Source: an uncultured Paracoccaceae bacterium
GTDB lineage: Bacteria; Pseudomonadota; Alphaproteobacteria; Rhodobacterales; Rhodobacteraceae
NCBI GenBank assembly: GCA_938038825.1
Contig: CALHST010000366.1
Location: 1 to 10,738, forward strand
Reading direction: 5' to 3'
DNA length: 10,738 nucleotides
Below, piece by piece: positions 1-6,347 of the stretch (position 1 is the stretch's first letter; each line of letters starts with the position of its first letter). The translations under genes were made by a program, and so were the position numbers. The notes below the pieces were generated by a model, which saw only the letters and a program-made list of their open reading frames with translations, had not been told where the DNA came from and made no database searches.

Positions 1-1230
1 CGCCTGCTGCATCAGAACCGAGGAAATGTAGTTCCCGACAGAGCCTTGCGGCCAGCCTTCCTCGACAGTCACGCAGCGGTTGGTTTTCATGACCGAGGCG
101 ATGATCGAGTCGGTGTCCATTGGGCGCAGGGTGCGCAAGTCGAGAACTTCGGCAGAAATCCCATCTTCGGCAAATTTGTCGGCGGCTTCCAGCGCGTATT
201 GCATGCCGATGCCGAAGGAAACGATGGTCACGTCTGTGCCGGTCCGCCAGATGCGCGCCTTGCCAAAGGGGATAGCCAGGTCATCCACGTCCGGGACGTC
301 AAACGCGCGGCCATAGAGGATCTCGTTTTCCAAAAACACAACCGGGTTGGGATCGCGGATCGCGGTTTTCATCAAGCCTTTGTAGTCGGCAGCAGAGTAG
401 GGCATCACAACCTTGAGGCCGGGCACTTGCATGTACCACGCGGCATAGTCTTGCGAGTGCTGGGCACCCACGCGCGCGGCGGCGCCGTTGGGGCCACGGA
501 ACACAATGGGGCATCCCATTTGCCCGCCTGACATATAGAGCGTTTTGGCTGCAGAGTTGATGATTTGGTCAATCGCCTGCATGGCGAAGTTGAAAGTCAT
601 GAATTCCACAATGGGTTTCAGGCCACCAAATGCCGCACCCGTGGCGATGCCGGCAAAGCCGTGTTCGGTGATGGGCGTGTCGATGACGCGCTTGGGGCCG
701 AATTCGTCGAGCATCCCTTGCGAGATCTTGTAAGCGCCTTGGTATTCCGCCACTTCTTCGCCCATAAGGAACACCGTGTCATCGGCACGCATTTCTTCGG
801 ACATACCGTCGCGCAACGCTTCGCGGACGGTTTGCGATTTCATTGGCGCATCTGCAGGCCAGTCGGGGGAGTGGTCGATCTTCGGTGCTGCGGGTGTCTC
901 GGCGGTGGGCTGGGCCGTCTCCTCGCCACCCGCGTCGGCCTGTGAGGCCTCCGGCGCGGACGCGGCGGGCAGGGCGCCCAGATCTTCGCCTTCTTCGACC
1001 AGAATGGCGATGGGTGCGTTCACTTTCACACCTTCTGTGCCTTCCGCGATCAGGATCTTGCCGATCACGCCTTCATCAACCGCCTCGAATTCCATCGTGG
1101 CCTTGTCGGTTTCAATTTCGGCCATGATGTCACCGGACGCGACCGTGTCGCCTTCCTTGACCAGCCATTTCGCAAGCGTGCCTTCTTCCATCGTGGGTGA
1201 CAACGCGGGCATCAAAATTTCAATCGCCAT
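1..1230 (-). CDS. pdhB: Pyruvate dehydrogenase E1 component, beta subunit with N-terminal lipoyl domain (partial, C-terminus outside window)
   Basis: This is the beta subunit of the thiamine-diphosphate E1 enzyme of the pyruvate dehydrogenase complex, which decarboxylates pyruvate and passes the acetyl group to lipoate. I read 410 residues from the ATG at 1228-1230 to the left edge without a stop; family members are about 450-465 residues, so roughly 40-55 are missing. Residues 1-80 form a biotinyl/lipoyl domain with the ETDKA motif (lipoylated Lys43). An Ala/Pro/Glu-rich linker follows to about residue 129, and the E1-beta domain starts near Met130 (MKSQTVREAL), with MGEEVAEYQGAYKI as the cofactor-side helix and TPITEHGFAG after it. 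The lipoyl-E1beta fusion is known in alphaproteobacteria. The gene starts 14 bases after the pdhA stop with an AGGGGA Shine-Dalgarno, so the two form an operon. The E2 gene pdhC would be expected beyond the left edge (inference). Confidence 0.96.
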   Translation of the reverse strand, partial: MAIEILMPALSPTMEEGTLAKWLVKEGDTVASGDIMAEIETDKATMEFEAVDEGVIGKILIAEGTEGVKVNAPIAILVEEGEDLGALPAASAPEASQADAGGEETAQPTAETPAAPKIDHSPDWPADAPMKSQTVREALRDGMSEEMRADDTVFLMGEEVAEYQGAYKISQGMLDEFGPKRVIDTPITEHGFAGIATGAAFGGLKPIVEFMTFNFAMQAIDQIINSAAKTLYMSGGQMGCPIVFRGPNGAAARVGAQHSQDYAAWYMQVPGLKVVMPYSAADYKGLMKTAIRDPNPVVFLENEILYGRAFDVPDVDDLAIPFGKARIWRTGTDVTIVSFGIGMQYALEAADKFAEDGISAEVLDLRTLRPMDTDSIIASVMKTNRCVTVEEGWPQGSVGNYISSVLMQQA

Positions 1231-1244
1231 AAGTTCTGTCCCCT

Positions 1245-2234
1245 TTACGCGTAAATATCTGTCCAAAGTTCCTCGAGCGCGGGCTCGGGGCTTTCTTTGG
1301 AAAAGTCGGCTGAGGCGTTCACGATCTCTTTGATCTCTTTGTCGATCGCCTTGAGGTCTTCTTCGGTGGCGTGTTTGCCGGTCAACAACATGGAACGCAC
1401 AGACTCAATCGGGTCGCGTTCTTCGCGCATTTTCTGCACCTCTTCGCGGGTGCGGTACTTGGCCGGATCCGACATCGAGTGGCCGCGATAGCGATAGGTT
1501 TTGATTTCCAGAATGTAGGGGCCCTTGCCCGCGCGGCAGTGGGCAACCGCCTTTTCGCCAGCCTCTTTCACAGCCAACACATCCATCCCATCAACAAGCT
1601 CGCCGGGGATCCCAAAGGGTCCACCACGGGTATAAATATCTTCGGTCGAGGTGGAGCGGTTCTGCGACGTGCCCATCGCATATTGGTTATTCTCAATCAC
1701 AAAGATCACTGGCAAATCCCAGATGGCTGCCATGTTGAAGGTCTCATAGACCTGCCCCTGGTTCGCAGCACCGTCCCCGAAATAGGTGAATGTCACACGT
1801 CCGTTGTCTTGGTACTTGTCCGCAAAGGCGAGACCTGCACCCAAGGGCACCTGCGCGCCAACGATGCCGTGACCGCCGTAGAAATGCTTCTCTTTCGAGA
1901 ACATATGCATCGACCCACCCTTGCCTTTGGAATAACCGCCCTCGCGTCCCGTCAGCTCAGCCATGACACCGTTTGGATCCATGCCGCAGGCCAACATGTG
2001 ACCGTGATCGCGATACGAGGTGATGCGCTTGTCGCCGTCTTCCGCCGCGGCCTCCAATCCCACAACAACTGCTTCTTGACCGATGTAAAGGTGGCAAAAG
2101 CCCCCGATCAGACCCATTCCGTAAAGCTGCCCAGCCTTCTCTTCAAAGCGGCGGATCAATAGCATGTCACGGTAATAGGTCTTCAACTCCTCAGCCGACA
2201 CATTCGGCTTTTTGGTGGTCTTTCGAGCGGCCAT
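1245..2234 (-). CDS. pdhA: Pyruvate dehydrogenase E1 component, alpha subunit
   Basis: This is the alpha subunit of the heterotetrameric E1 of pyruvate dehydrogenase, cytoplasmic, and partner of the lipoyl-E1beta encoded just downstream. At 329 residues it has the usual length for bacterial PdhA. The thiamine-diphosphate motif starts at GDGAANQG (residues 153-160) and closes with ENNQYAMGT (181-189). The loop YRYRGHSMSDP (247-257) matches the loop that carries the regulatory serines in mitochondrial E1-alpha. The Lys-rich N-terminus (AARKTTKKP) is typical of the alphaproteobacterial form. The ATG at 2232-2234 is supported by a strong AGGGAGGG Shine-Dalgarno (2241-2248) six bases upstream. A branched-chain 2-oxoacid E1 is the main alternative, but the sequence pattern and the lipoyl-E1beta partner favour pyruvate. 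Confidence 0.97.
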   Translation of the reverse strand: MAARKTTKKPNVSAEELKTYYRDMLLIRRFEEKAGQLYGMGLIGGFCHLYIGQEAVVVGLEAAAEDGDKRITSYRDHGHMLACGMDPNGVMAELTGREGGYSKGKGGSMHMFSKEKHFYGGHGIVGAQVPLGAGLAFADKYQDNGRVTFTYFGDGAANQGQVYETFNMAAIWDLPVIFVIENNQYAMGTSQNRSTSTEDIYTRGGPFGIPGELVDGMDVLAVKEAGEKAVAHCRAGKGPYILEIKTYRYRGHSMSDPAKYRTREEVQKMREERDPIESVRSMLLTGKHATEEDLKAIDKEIKEIVNASADFSKESPEPALEELWTDIYA

Positions 2235-2252
2235 ACGCTGCCCTCCCTAAAA

Positions 2253-2282
2253 ATAGTTTAGCGTTAAACTATCTTTTATCAA
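2253..2282 (-). promoter_or_regulatory. Candidate pdhA promoter overlapped by a perfect palindromic operator
   Basis: On the minus strand a -35-like TTGATA (2277-2282) and a -10-like TAAACT (2255-2260) are 16 bases apart, upstream of pdhA. Overlapping the -10 and spacer is a perfect inverted repeat: ATAGTTTA (2253-2260), four bases, TAAACTAT (2265-2272). A dimeric repressor bound there would block RNA polymerase. The repeat is seen directly. The promoter assignment and the operator role are inferences, and I cannot name the regulator. Confidence 0.45.
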
Positions 2283-2322
2283 AGCTACCAGAAAAAAGCG
2301 AGACCCTAAAGATTGCAACAGC

Positions 2323-2339
2323 TATGCGCTGTGCGCATA
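2323..2339. repeat. Perfect 7-bp inverted repeat between ftsB and pdhA
   Basis: TATGCGC and GCGCATA are separated by TGT. The element lies 26 bases past the ftsB stop and about 40 bases upstream of the proposed pdhA -35. It could be a second operator for pdhA or a hairpin ending the ftsB transcript. No T-run follows it on the minus strand, so an intrinsic terminator is not well supported. Confidence 0.4.
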
Positions 2340-2365
2340 TGTGTAAGTCTTTGGAAAATATGTGG

Positions 2366-2665
2366 TTATCGTATGACGATTTCGTCGGCCCGGATCAGAC
2401 CCAAGATCGAGCGGGCCTGCTCGTCAAGCAAGTCCACATCCAAATAGGCATCCGACAAACGTCGAGTCAGGTTTTCCATCCGCGTTACTTCCGCAGCGAC
2501 CAGATCAAGCTGGCGCTGCAACTCGCGCGCTTCGGCAGAAATCTCTGCACGGCGAAACAACCCATAATCGCCTTGAACGGCCGCAAAGGTGAAATAAAGG
2601 CCCAAAGCCAATGCAACCGCCACAAACACGATTGGACCAAAACTGAAACGCGTATTCCGCCCCAT
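2366..2665 (-). CDS. ftsB: Cell division protein FtsB / septum formation initiator (DivIC family)
   Basis: This is a small bitopic inner-membrane protein of the divisome; FtsB forms a complex with FtsL and FtsQ that licenses septal peptidoglycan synthesis. From the ATG at 2663-2665 it has 99 residues: a short cytoplasmic N-terminus, one membrane segment (about 10-29), the FAAVQGDYGLFRR stretch, and a periplasmic heptad-rich coiled coil (about 40-75) ending in SDAYLDVDLLDEQARSILGLIRADEIVIR, a typical alphaproteobacterial FtsB tail. An in-frame ATG at 2693-2695 would add ten basic residues. Neither start has an ideal Shine-Dalgarno; I prefer the shorter by family length. In many proteobacteria ftsB lies next to eno, and in alphaproteobacteria near pdhA; pdhA is here but eno is not beside it. 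Confidence 0.88.
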   Translation of the reverse strand: MGRNTRFSFGPIVFVAVALALGLYFTFAAVQGDYGLFRRAEISAEARELQRQLDLVAAEVTRMENLTRRLSDAYLDVDLLDEQARSILGLIRADEIVIR

Positions 2666-2718
2666 GCGTGATACTCTACCCTTGCCTCGTCGCATCTCTT
2701 TGTTGGACGCGTTCTTTT

Positions 2719-2747
2719 GTTATGACACACCTGATTCGCCCTGTGAA
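2719..2747 (-). promoter_or_regulatory. Candidate ftsB promoter with two GANTC sites
   Basis: On the minus strand TTCACA (2742-2747) and CATAAC (2719-2724) are separated by 17 bases, matching the sigma70 boxes at five and four of six positions. The predicted start of transcription is near 2712, just ahead of both possible ftsB starts. GANTC sites lie at 2745-2749, overlapping the -35, and at 2733-2737, in the spacer. GANTC is the target of the cell-cycle methylase CcrM in alphaproteobacteria. Confidence 0.45.
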
Positions 2748-2803
2748 TCCCCTAAAACACGCAAATGGCTTTCTTTTGGTTGCCAAATACCTCGGGGAGA
2801 GTG

Positions 2804-2825
2804 TGAGAGGGGCTGGCCCCTCTCA
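2804..2825. terminator. Hairpin between the SDR gene and ftsB
   Basis: A perfect 9-bp stem (TGAGAGGGG / CCCCTCTCA) with a CTGG loop lies 41 bases past the SDR stop on the minus strand. It is followed on that strand by a CTCCCCGAGGTATTTGG stretch. There is no clear T-run. A GC hairpin followed by such a tail is a frequent gene-end element in Rhodobacteraceae as I remember those genomes. A smaller hairpin (GTGGC-GCA-GCCAC, 2841-2853) lies between it and the stop. Confidence 0.5.
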
Positions 2826-2866
2826 TCCCAAAAATCGCGTGTGGCGCAGCCACCCCGCAAGGTCAC

Positions 2867-3643
2867 TCAGGACTTTGCCAAGAACAGGGCAGACACGCGT
2901 GCTGTTAATGCACGAGGAGCAAAGCGGGGAAGGTTCGCAAAAACTTTATTGATGACGCCGGGCACAACAATGCGTTTTCCAGCAAAGGCTTTTGCCCACC
3001 CGTCTTGCGCCACAACATCGGCTTTCATGGGCGCGCCAAACTTCAACAGCCGGACGGCGTGCATATCGGCGTCTTCAAAGAAATTGGTGGCTGTGGCACC
3101 GGGGCACAAGGCGGTCACTGTCACATTGGTGTTGCGCAATTCTGTAGCGACAGCCTCGCTTAGGTGCAGGGCAAAAGCTTTGCTGGCGTGATAGACAGCC
3201 ATGCCGGGACCGGCCATAAACCCGCCTGTGGACGCCACGTTCATAATGCGCCCGCCGCCATAGGATTCCATATGCGGGATCGCTTGTTTCATCAGGTATG
3301 TATATGTCAGCATATTGACCTGCATCGAGGCCAACTCACGCTCCCATCCTTGGGGATCGGAAAACGGCCCGTTATAGCCCAAGCCTGCATTGTTCACGAG
3401 AATGTCGATGATGCGCCCCTCTGTTGCGGCGCTCCACAATCGGGCGGCCTCGGACAAGTCGCTTAGATCTGCGGGAATGACGACAACATCGACAGTGTCG
3501 CTGCGAAGATCCTTTGCCAAGGCCTCTAGCTTGTCGGTGGATCGCGCCGTCAGGATCACATTGCGACCCTCTTTGGCTGCCAGCCGTGCAAATTCAACAC
3601 CCAAGCCTTCGGATGCGCCTGTTACCAGCGTATACTTGTCCAT
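2867..3643 (-). CDS. Short-chain dehydrogenase/reductase (classical SDR, DltE-like)
   Basis: This is a predicted NAD(P)H-dependent oxidoreductase with a Rossmann fold, 258 residues, substrate unknown. Visible SDR landmarks are the cofactor motif TGASEGLG (residues 8-15), the Asp60-Leu61 pair at the adenine pocket, NNAG (84-87), Asn110, Ser138, and the catalytic YHASK with Tyr151 and Lys155. PGATATNF (181-188) is the usual loop after the active site. The C-terminal 40 residues are basic and hydrophobic (NLPRFAPRALTARVSALFLAKS), as in DltE/YqjQ-like SDRs that may associate with membranes. An ATG nine bases upstream (3650-3652) directly abuts the Shine-Dalgarno TAGGAG (3653-3658), so the ATG at 3641-3643, nine bases from it, is the better start. 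It lies downstream of pgk, separated by 110 bases with a possible hairpin. Confidence 0.9.
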   Translation of the reverse strand: MDKYTLVTGASEGLGVEFARLAAKEGRNVILTARSTDKLEALAKDLRSDTVDVVVIPADLSDLSEAARLWSAATEGRIIDILVNNAGLGYNGPFSDPQGWERELASMQVNMLTYTYLMKQAIPHMESYGGGRIMNVASTGGFMAGPGMAVYHASKAFALHLSEAVATELRNTNVTVTALCPGATATNFFEDADMHAVRLLKFGAPMKADVVAQDGWAKAFAGKRIVVPGVINKVFANLPRFAPRALTARVSALFLAKS

Positions 3644-3708
3644 TATGCCCATCTCCTACCATCTGAGTCACATCAGTATGGGGGCGGGGCGCTCATTTCA
3701 AAAGGTGA

Positions 3709-3740
3709 AAGGCGCGCCAAATTTCTGGCAAGGCGCGCCA
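3709..3740. repeat. Paired GGCGCGCC repeat after pgk, possible terminator
   Basis: AAGGCGCGCCA occurs twice (3709-3719 and 3730-3740). Because GGCGCGCC is its own reverse complement, the two copies can pair into an 8-bp GC stem with a 13-base loop. It starts 13 bases past the pgk stop on the minus strand and is followed by TTTCACCTTTTG, so it may terminate or attenuate pgk transcription before the SDR gene. Confidence 0.4.
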
Positions 3741-3753
3741 TTCGATCTGTTTT

Positions 3754-4929
3754 TCAGCCTAAGGCAGCCACTCCGGGCAGTGTTTTGCCCTCCATCCATT
3801 CCAAGAAAGCGCCACCTGCTGTCGAAATATAGGTAAAATCTGCTGCGGCCCCGGATCCATTGAGGGCCGCGACAGTGTCACCACCGCCTGCAACACTCAG
3901 CAACGTGCCGGCTTTGGTCATGTCTGCAGCCGCTTTGGCTGCAGCATCTGTTGCGGTGTTGAACGGTTCGATTTCAAACGCACCAAGGGGCCCGTTCCAG
4001 ACCAGTGTTTCGGACTCCGCGAACACTTTGATGATGGCGGCGACAGCCTTAGGGCCTGCGTCCAAGATCATCTTGTCTGTTGGACATGCCGTTGCAGGCA
4101 CTGTTTCATTGGCGGCACCCGCTTTGAATTCGGACGCCACGACCACGTCTTCGGGCAGGATAAGGGCACAATGTGCGGCCTTGGCTTTGGCCATGATGTC
4201 TTGGGCTGTGTCGATCATATCGCGTTCTGCAAGCGAGGTTCCGATCTCGAACCCTTGTGCTGCCAGAAACGTATTGGCCATGCCGCCCCCAATGACAATG
4301 CTGTCGACTTTGTCGATGAGGTTGCCCAGCAATTCCAGCTTTGTAGACACTTTCGCACCGCCCACAACGGCGACAACTGGGCGTTTGGGAACACTCAGGG
4401 CCGCTTCCAAGGCTTGCAGTTCCGCTTGCATCAAACGGCCCGCACATGACGGAAGGTGGTGCGCCACGCCTTCCGTGGATGCATGGGCCCGGTGAGCGGC
4501 TGAGAATGCGTCGTTGCAGTAGATGTCGCCCAATGTGGCCAGAAAGCCTGCCATTTTCGGATCGTTGGCTTCTTCCATCGCTGTGAAACGCGTGTTTTCG
4601 ACCAAAATGACTGCGTCGGATGGCTGTTCGTTGATCCAGTCGCGTGATGGGCGTTGAACAAAGGTGACCGGGTGGCCAAATGCTTCGGACAAAGCGGGCA
4701 CCAAAGGTTCCAAGGACAGCTCGGGCACAGCCTGCCCTTTCGGGCGGCCAAAATGGGCCAACAACACAGGAGAACCACCTGCCGCCAAGATATCGCGTAT
4801 CGTGGGAACAATGCGCGCAATCCGGGTGGCGTCTGTGATGCGCCCATCTTCCATCGGGACATTGATGTCGACCCGTGTCAGCACCCGTTTGCCGTTCAAA
4901 TCCATATCGTCCAACGATTTCCAGCCCAT
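3754..4929 (-). CDS. pgk: Phosphoglycerate kinase
   Basis: This cytoplasmic enzyme transfers phosphate between 1,3-bisphosphoglycerate and ADP in glycolysis and gluconeogenesis. At 391 residues it has the normal length and all expected landmarks: the N-domain substrate loop RVDINVPMEDGRITDATRI (19-37), HFGRPKG (59-65), ENTRF (111-115), NDAFSAAHRAHASTEG (139-154), the linker GGAKVSTKLELL (190-201), IGGGMANTFLAAQG (213-226), WNGPLGAFE (311-319), the nucleotide-loop GGGDT (348-352) and STAGGAFLEWMEGKTLPG (369-386). The ATG at 4927-4929 is chosen because AAGGG (4936-4940) lies six bases upstream and the protein then begins MGWKSLDDMDLNGKRV, the usual N-terminus in this group; an upstream in-frame ATG (4981-4983) would add 18 unconserved residues. 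The gene is read divergently from the cyclophilin pair. Confidence 0.97.
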   Translation of the reverse strand: MGWKSLDDMDLNGKRVLTRVDINVPMEDGRITDATRIARIVPTIRDILAAGGSPVLLAHFGRPKGQAVPELSLEPLVPALSEAFGHPVTFVQRPSRDWINEQPSDAVILVENTRFTAMEEANDPKMAGFLATLGDIYCNDAFSAAHRAHASTEGVAHHLPSCAGRLMQAELQALEAALSVPKRPVVAVVGGAKVSTKLELLGNLIDKVDSIVIGGGMANTFLAAQGFEIGTSLAERDMIDTAQDIMAKAKAAHCALILPEDVVVASEFKAGAANETVPATACPTDKMILDAGPKAVAAIIKVFAESETLVWNGPLGAFEIEPFNTATDAAAKAAADMTKAGTLLSVAGGGDTVAALNGSGAAADFTYISTAGGAFLEWMEGKTLPGVAALG

Positions 4930-4963
4930 TGCGCGCCCTTTTTCATGTGTGTCTGTTGCGGGT

Positions 4964-4993
4964 TCTATCGCCTTGAACAGCACATAGGGTCAA
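4964..4993 (-). promoter_or_regulatory. pgk: Candidate pgk promoter
   Basis: On the minus strand TTGACC (4988-4993) and GATAGA (4964-4969) are 18 bases apart, giving a predicted start of transcription near 4957 and a leader of under 30 bases. The boxes are seen; use of the promoter is inferred. Confidence 0.4.
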
Positions 4994-5087
4994 TGGCAGG
5001 TTGTGTGTCGCGGTCCAGAAAATCTGCCTGAAACGTCCAAAATCGCCGTGTTCGGGTGGATAAAACAGGTTGTGAGCGGACCCTCTC

Positions 5088-5116
5088 TTGGCTTTCAGGG
5101 CGCGCCAGAATAGTAA
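5088..5116 (+). promoter_or_regulatory. Candidate promoter of the cyclophilin pair
   Basis: TTGGCT (5088-5093) and TAGTAA (5111-5116) are 17 bases apart. The Shine-Dalgarno AAAGGAG (5133-5139) follows. The spacer contains one of the GGCGCGCC octamers (5099-5106), which could serve as a dyad binding site. Box matches are moderate. Confidence 0.35.
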
Positions 5117-5147
5117 ATCGTCAAGAAAGCGTAAAGGAGTGCCTGTG

Positions 5148-5654
5148 ATGGCCGAAATTAAAGACCCGGAAAACACAATCCTGATGGACCTGAAAAATGG
5201 CCAAGTGGTGATTGAACTGCTTGCTGACGTAGCGCCGCTACATACAGCTCGGATGAAGGAATTGGCGCGCAGCGGCGCCTATGACAATGTGTGCTTTCAC
5301 CGTGTGATTGATGGTTTCATGGCGCAAACCGGTGACGTGGCCAATGGCAACATGGAAAGCGGCTTTAACATCCGCATGGCGGGCACCGGTGGCTCTGAGT
5401 TGCCAGATTTGCCTGCAGAATTTTCGAAGATCCCCCATGATCGCGGAACATTGGGTGCTGCGCGTTCTGCCAATCCGGACAGTGCAAACAGCCAATTCTT
5501 TATCAACTTTTCCGACAACAACTTTCTGAACGGTCAATACACTGTATATGGCCGTGTCATTCAGGGCATGGACCATGTCGATGCGATTGTGCGGGGCGAA
5601 CCCCCTGCGGAGCCGGATCGTATGATCAGCGTGAAGGTGGCTGCAGATGCGTAA
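5148..5654 (+). CDS. Cyclophilin-type peptidyl-prolyl cis-trans isomerase, cytoplasmic
   Basis: This enzyme speeds cis-trans isomerisation of X-Pro bonds during protein folding (PpiB-like, 168 residues). The active-site core FHRVIDGFMAQTGD (residues 50-63) carries Arg52, Phe57 and Gln60, equivalent to Arg55, Phe60 and Gln63 of human cyclophilin A. SANSQFFINF (112-121) and FLNGQYTVYGRV (126-137) complete the pocket; the tryptophan of the eukaryotic WLDGKHVVFG loop is Phe here, as in many bacterial cyclophilins. No signal peptide is present, so it is cytoplasmic. The ATG at 5148 follows AAAGGAG by eight bases; an adjacent in-frame GTG at 5145 is less likely. Its last eight bases overlap the next gene, implying translational coupling. 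Confidence 0.95.
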   Translation: MAEIKDPENTILMDLKNGQVVIELLADVAPLHTARMKELARSGAYDNVCFHRVIDGFMAQTGDVANGNMESGFNIRMAGTGGSELPDLPAEFSKIPHDRGTLGAARSANPDSANSQFFINFSDNNFLNGQYTVYGRVIQGMDHVDAIVRGEPPAEPDRMISVKVAADA

Positions 5655-6195
5655 GAGTTGGATTGCAGCGCTGGCCTTGATGGCCAGCCCCGCGTTTTCG
5701 GCCGGTCTTGAGATTGTGGTCGAAGGCGAAGCCAATGGCATGATCAAGATTGATTTGCTGGAAGACGTCGCGCCGCAGCATGTGGAGCGGATTACAGGTC
5801 TGGCATCGTCTGGTGCCTATGATGGTGTGGTGTTTCACCGTGTGATCGAAGGCTTTATGGCACAAACGGGTGATGTCGAATTCGGCAAAACCGGAGGCGA
5901 TTTGCGCGCCGCTGGGCGGGGTGGCTCTGATTTGCCAGATCTGCCAGCAGAATTTTCGGATGTGCCTTACGATCGTGGTGTCGTGGGTATGGCCCGGTCG
6001 CAAAACCCGAATTCGGCCAATTCGCAGTTCTTTATCATGTTTGATCAAGGATATTTCCTGAACGGACAATACACCGTTGTGGGTCGGGTCACGGAAGGTT
6101 TGGATGTGTTGGACGCGATCAAACTGGGCGCAGGCCCAAACGGATCCGTTGTCGGCACGCCTGACATGATGAAAACTGTCACAGCGACTGAGTAA
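5647..6195 (+). CDS. Cyclophilin-type peptidyl-prolyl cis-trans isomerase, exported (periplasmic)
   Basis: This is the paralogue of the preceding gene, 182 residues. It begins with a clear Sec signal peptide (MRKSWIAALALMASPAFSA, cleavage after Ala19 likely), so it should act on proteins in the periplasm. The catalytic core FHRVIEGFMAQTGD (63-76) has Arg65, Phe70 and Gln73; NSANSQFFIMF (122-132) and FLNGQYTVVGRV (137-148) match the cytoplasmic copy nearly residue for residue. The ATG at 5647 lies inside the end of the upstream gene, six bases after an AAGGTGG Shine-Dalgarno. The pair looks like a tandem duplication in which one copy gained a signal peptide. A GC-rich hairpin follows the stop. 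Confidence 0.95.
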   Translation: MRKSWIAALALMASPAFSAGLEIVVEGEANGMIKIDLLEDVAPQHVERITGLASSGAYDGVVFHRVIEGFMAQTGDVEFGKTGGDLRAAGRGGSDLPDLPAEFSDVPYDRGVVGMARSQNPNSANSQFFIMFDQGYFLNGQYTVVGRVTEGLDVLDAIKLGAGPNGSVVGTPDMMKTVTATE

Positions 6196-6215
6196 GTCCG
6201 CTGTTGTGATATTGA

Positions 6216-6250
6216 GCGGGCCCTGACGGGGCCCGCACGCCATTATTAGG
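6216..6250 (+). terminator. Candidate terminator of the cyclophilin operon
   Basis: A perfect 8-bp stem GCGGGCCC / GGGCCCGC (6216-6223 and 6229-6236) with a five-base loop starts 20 bases after the stop codon and is followed by ACGCCATTATTAGG. The T-tract is weak, but position and stem stability fit transcription termination. Confidence 0.6.
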
Positions 6251-6323
6251 GCGCGTTTGGCGCGCCGTGCGGCTTCTGATCTGGGCTGTTGGTCACGTTT
6301 TTGTGGGGATGGTTCCCAGGGCC

Positions 6324-6339
6324 TCTGACTTTTGTCAGA
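6324..6339 (+). repeat. Small inverted repeat just ahead of the DUF3179 start
   Basis: TCTGAC and GTCAGA are separated by TTTT and end eight bases before the ATG at 6348, in the place where a Shine-Dalgarno would sit; none is visible there. It could be an operator or an RNA hairpin that affects initiation. Confidence 0.35.
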
Positions 6340-6347
6340 CTTCATTC

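Noticed and set aside
46..531. Plus-strand open frame of 161 codons antisense to pdhB
   Set aside because: The opposite strand encodes a continuous, clearly recognisable E1-beta sequence.
1371..2162. Plus-strand open frame of 263 codons antisense to pdhA
   Set aside because: It mirrors the codon pattern of pdhA, shows no recognisable domain, and lacks a good ribosome-binding site; pdhA is certain on the other strand.
3675..3701. Possible SDR promoter TTGAAA / CATACT on the minus strand
   Set aside because: Spacing is only 15 bases and the region is GC-rich; expression by read-through from pgk is equally possible.
4930..4983. Longer pgk start at 4983
   Set aside because: The added residues are not typical of the family, and the ATG at 4929 has a well-spaced AAGGG.
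5626..6345. Minus-strand open frame of 239 codons antisense to the exported cyclophilin
   Set aside because: It is the shadow of a conserved gene in GC-rich DNA; its composition is low in hydrophobic core residues and it has no family features.
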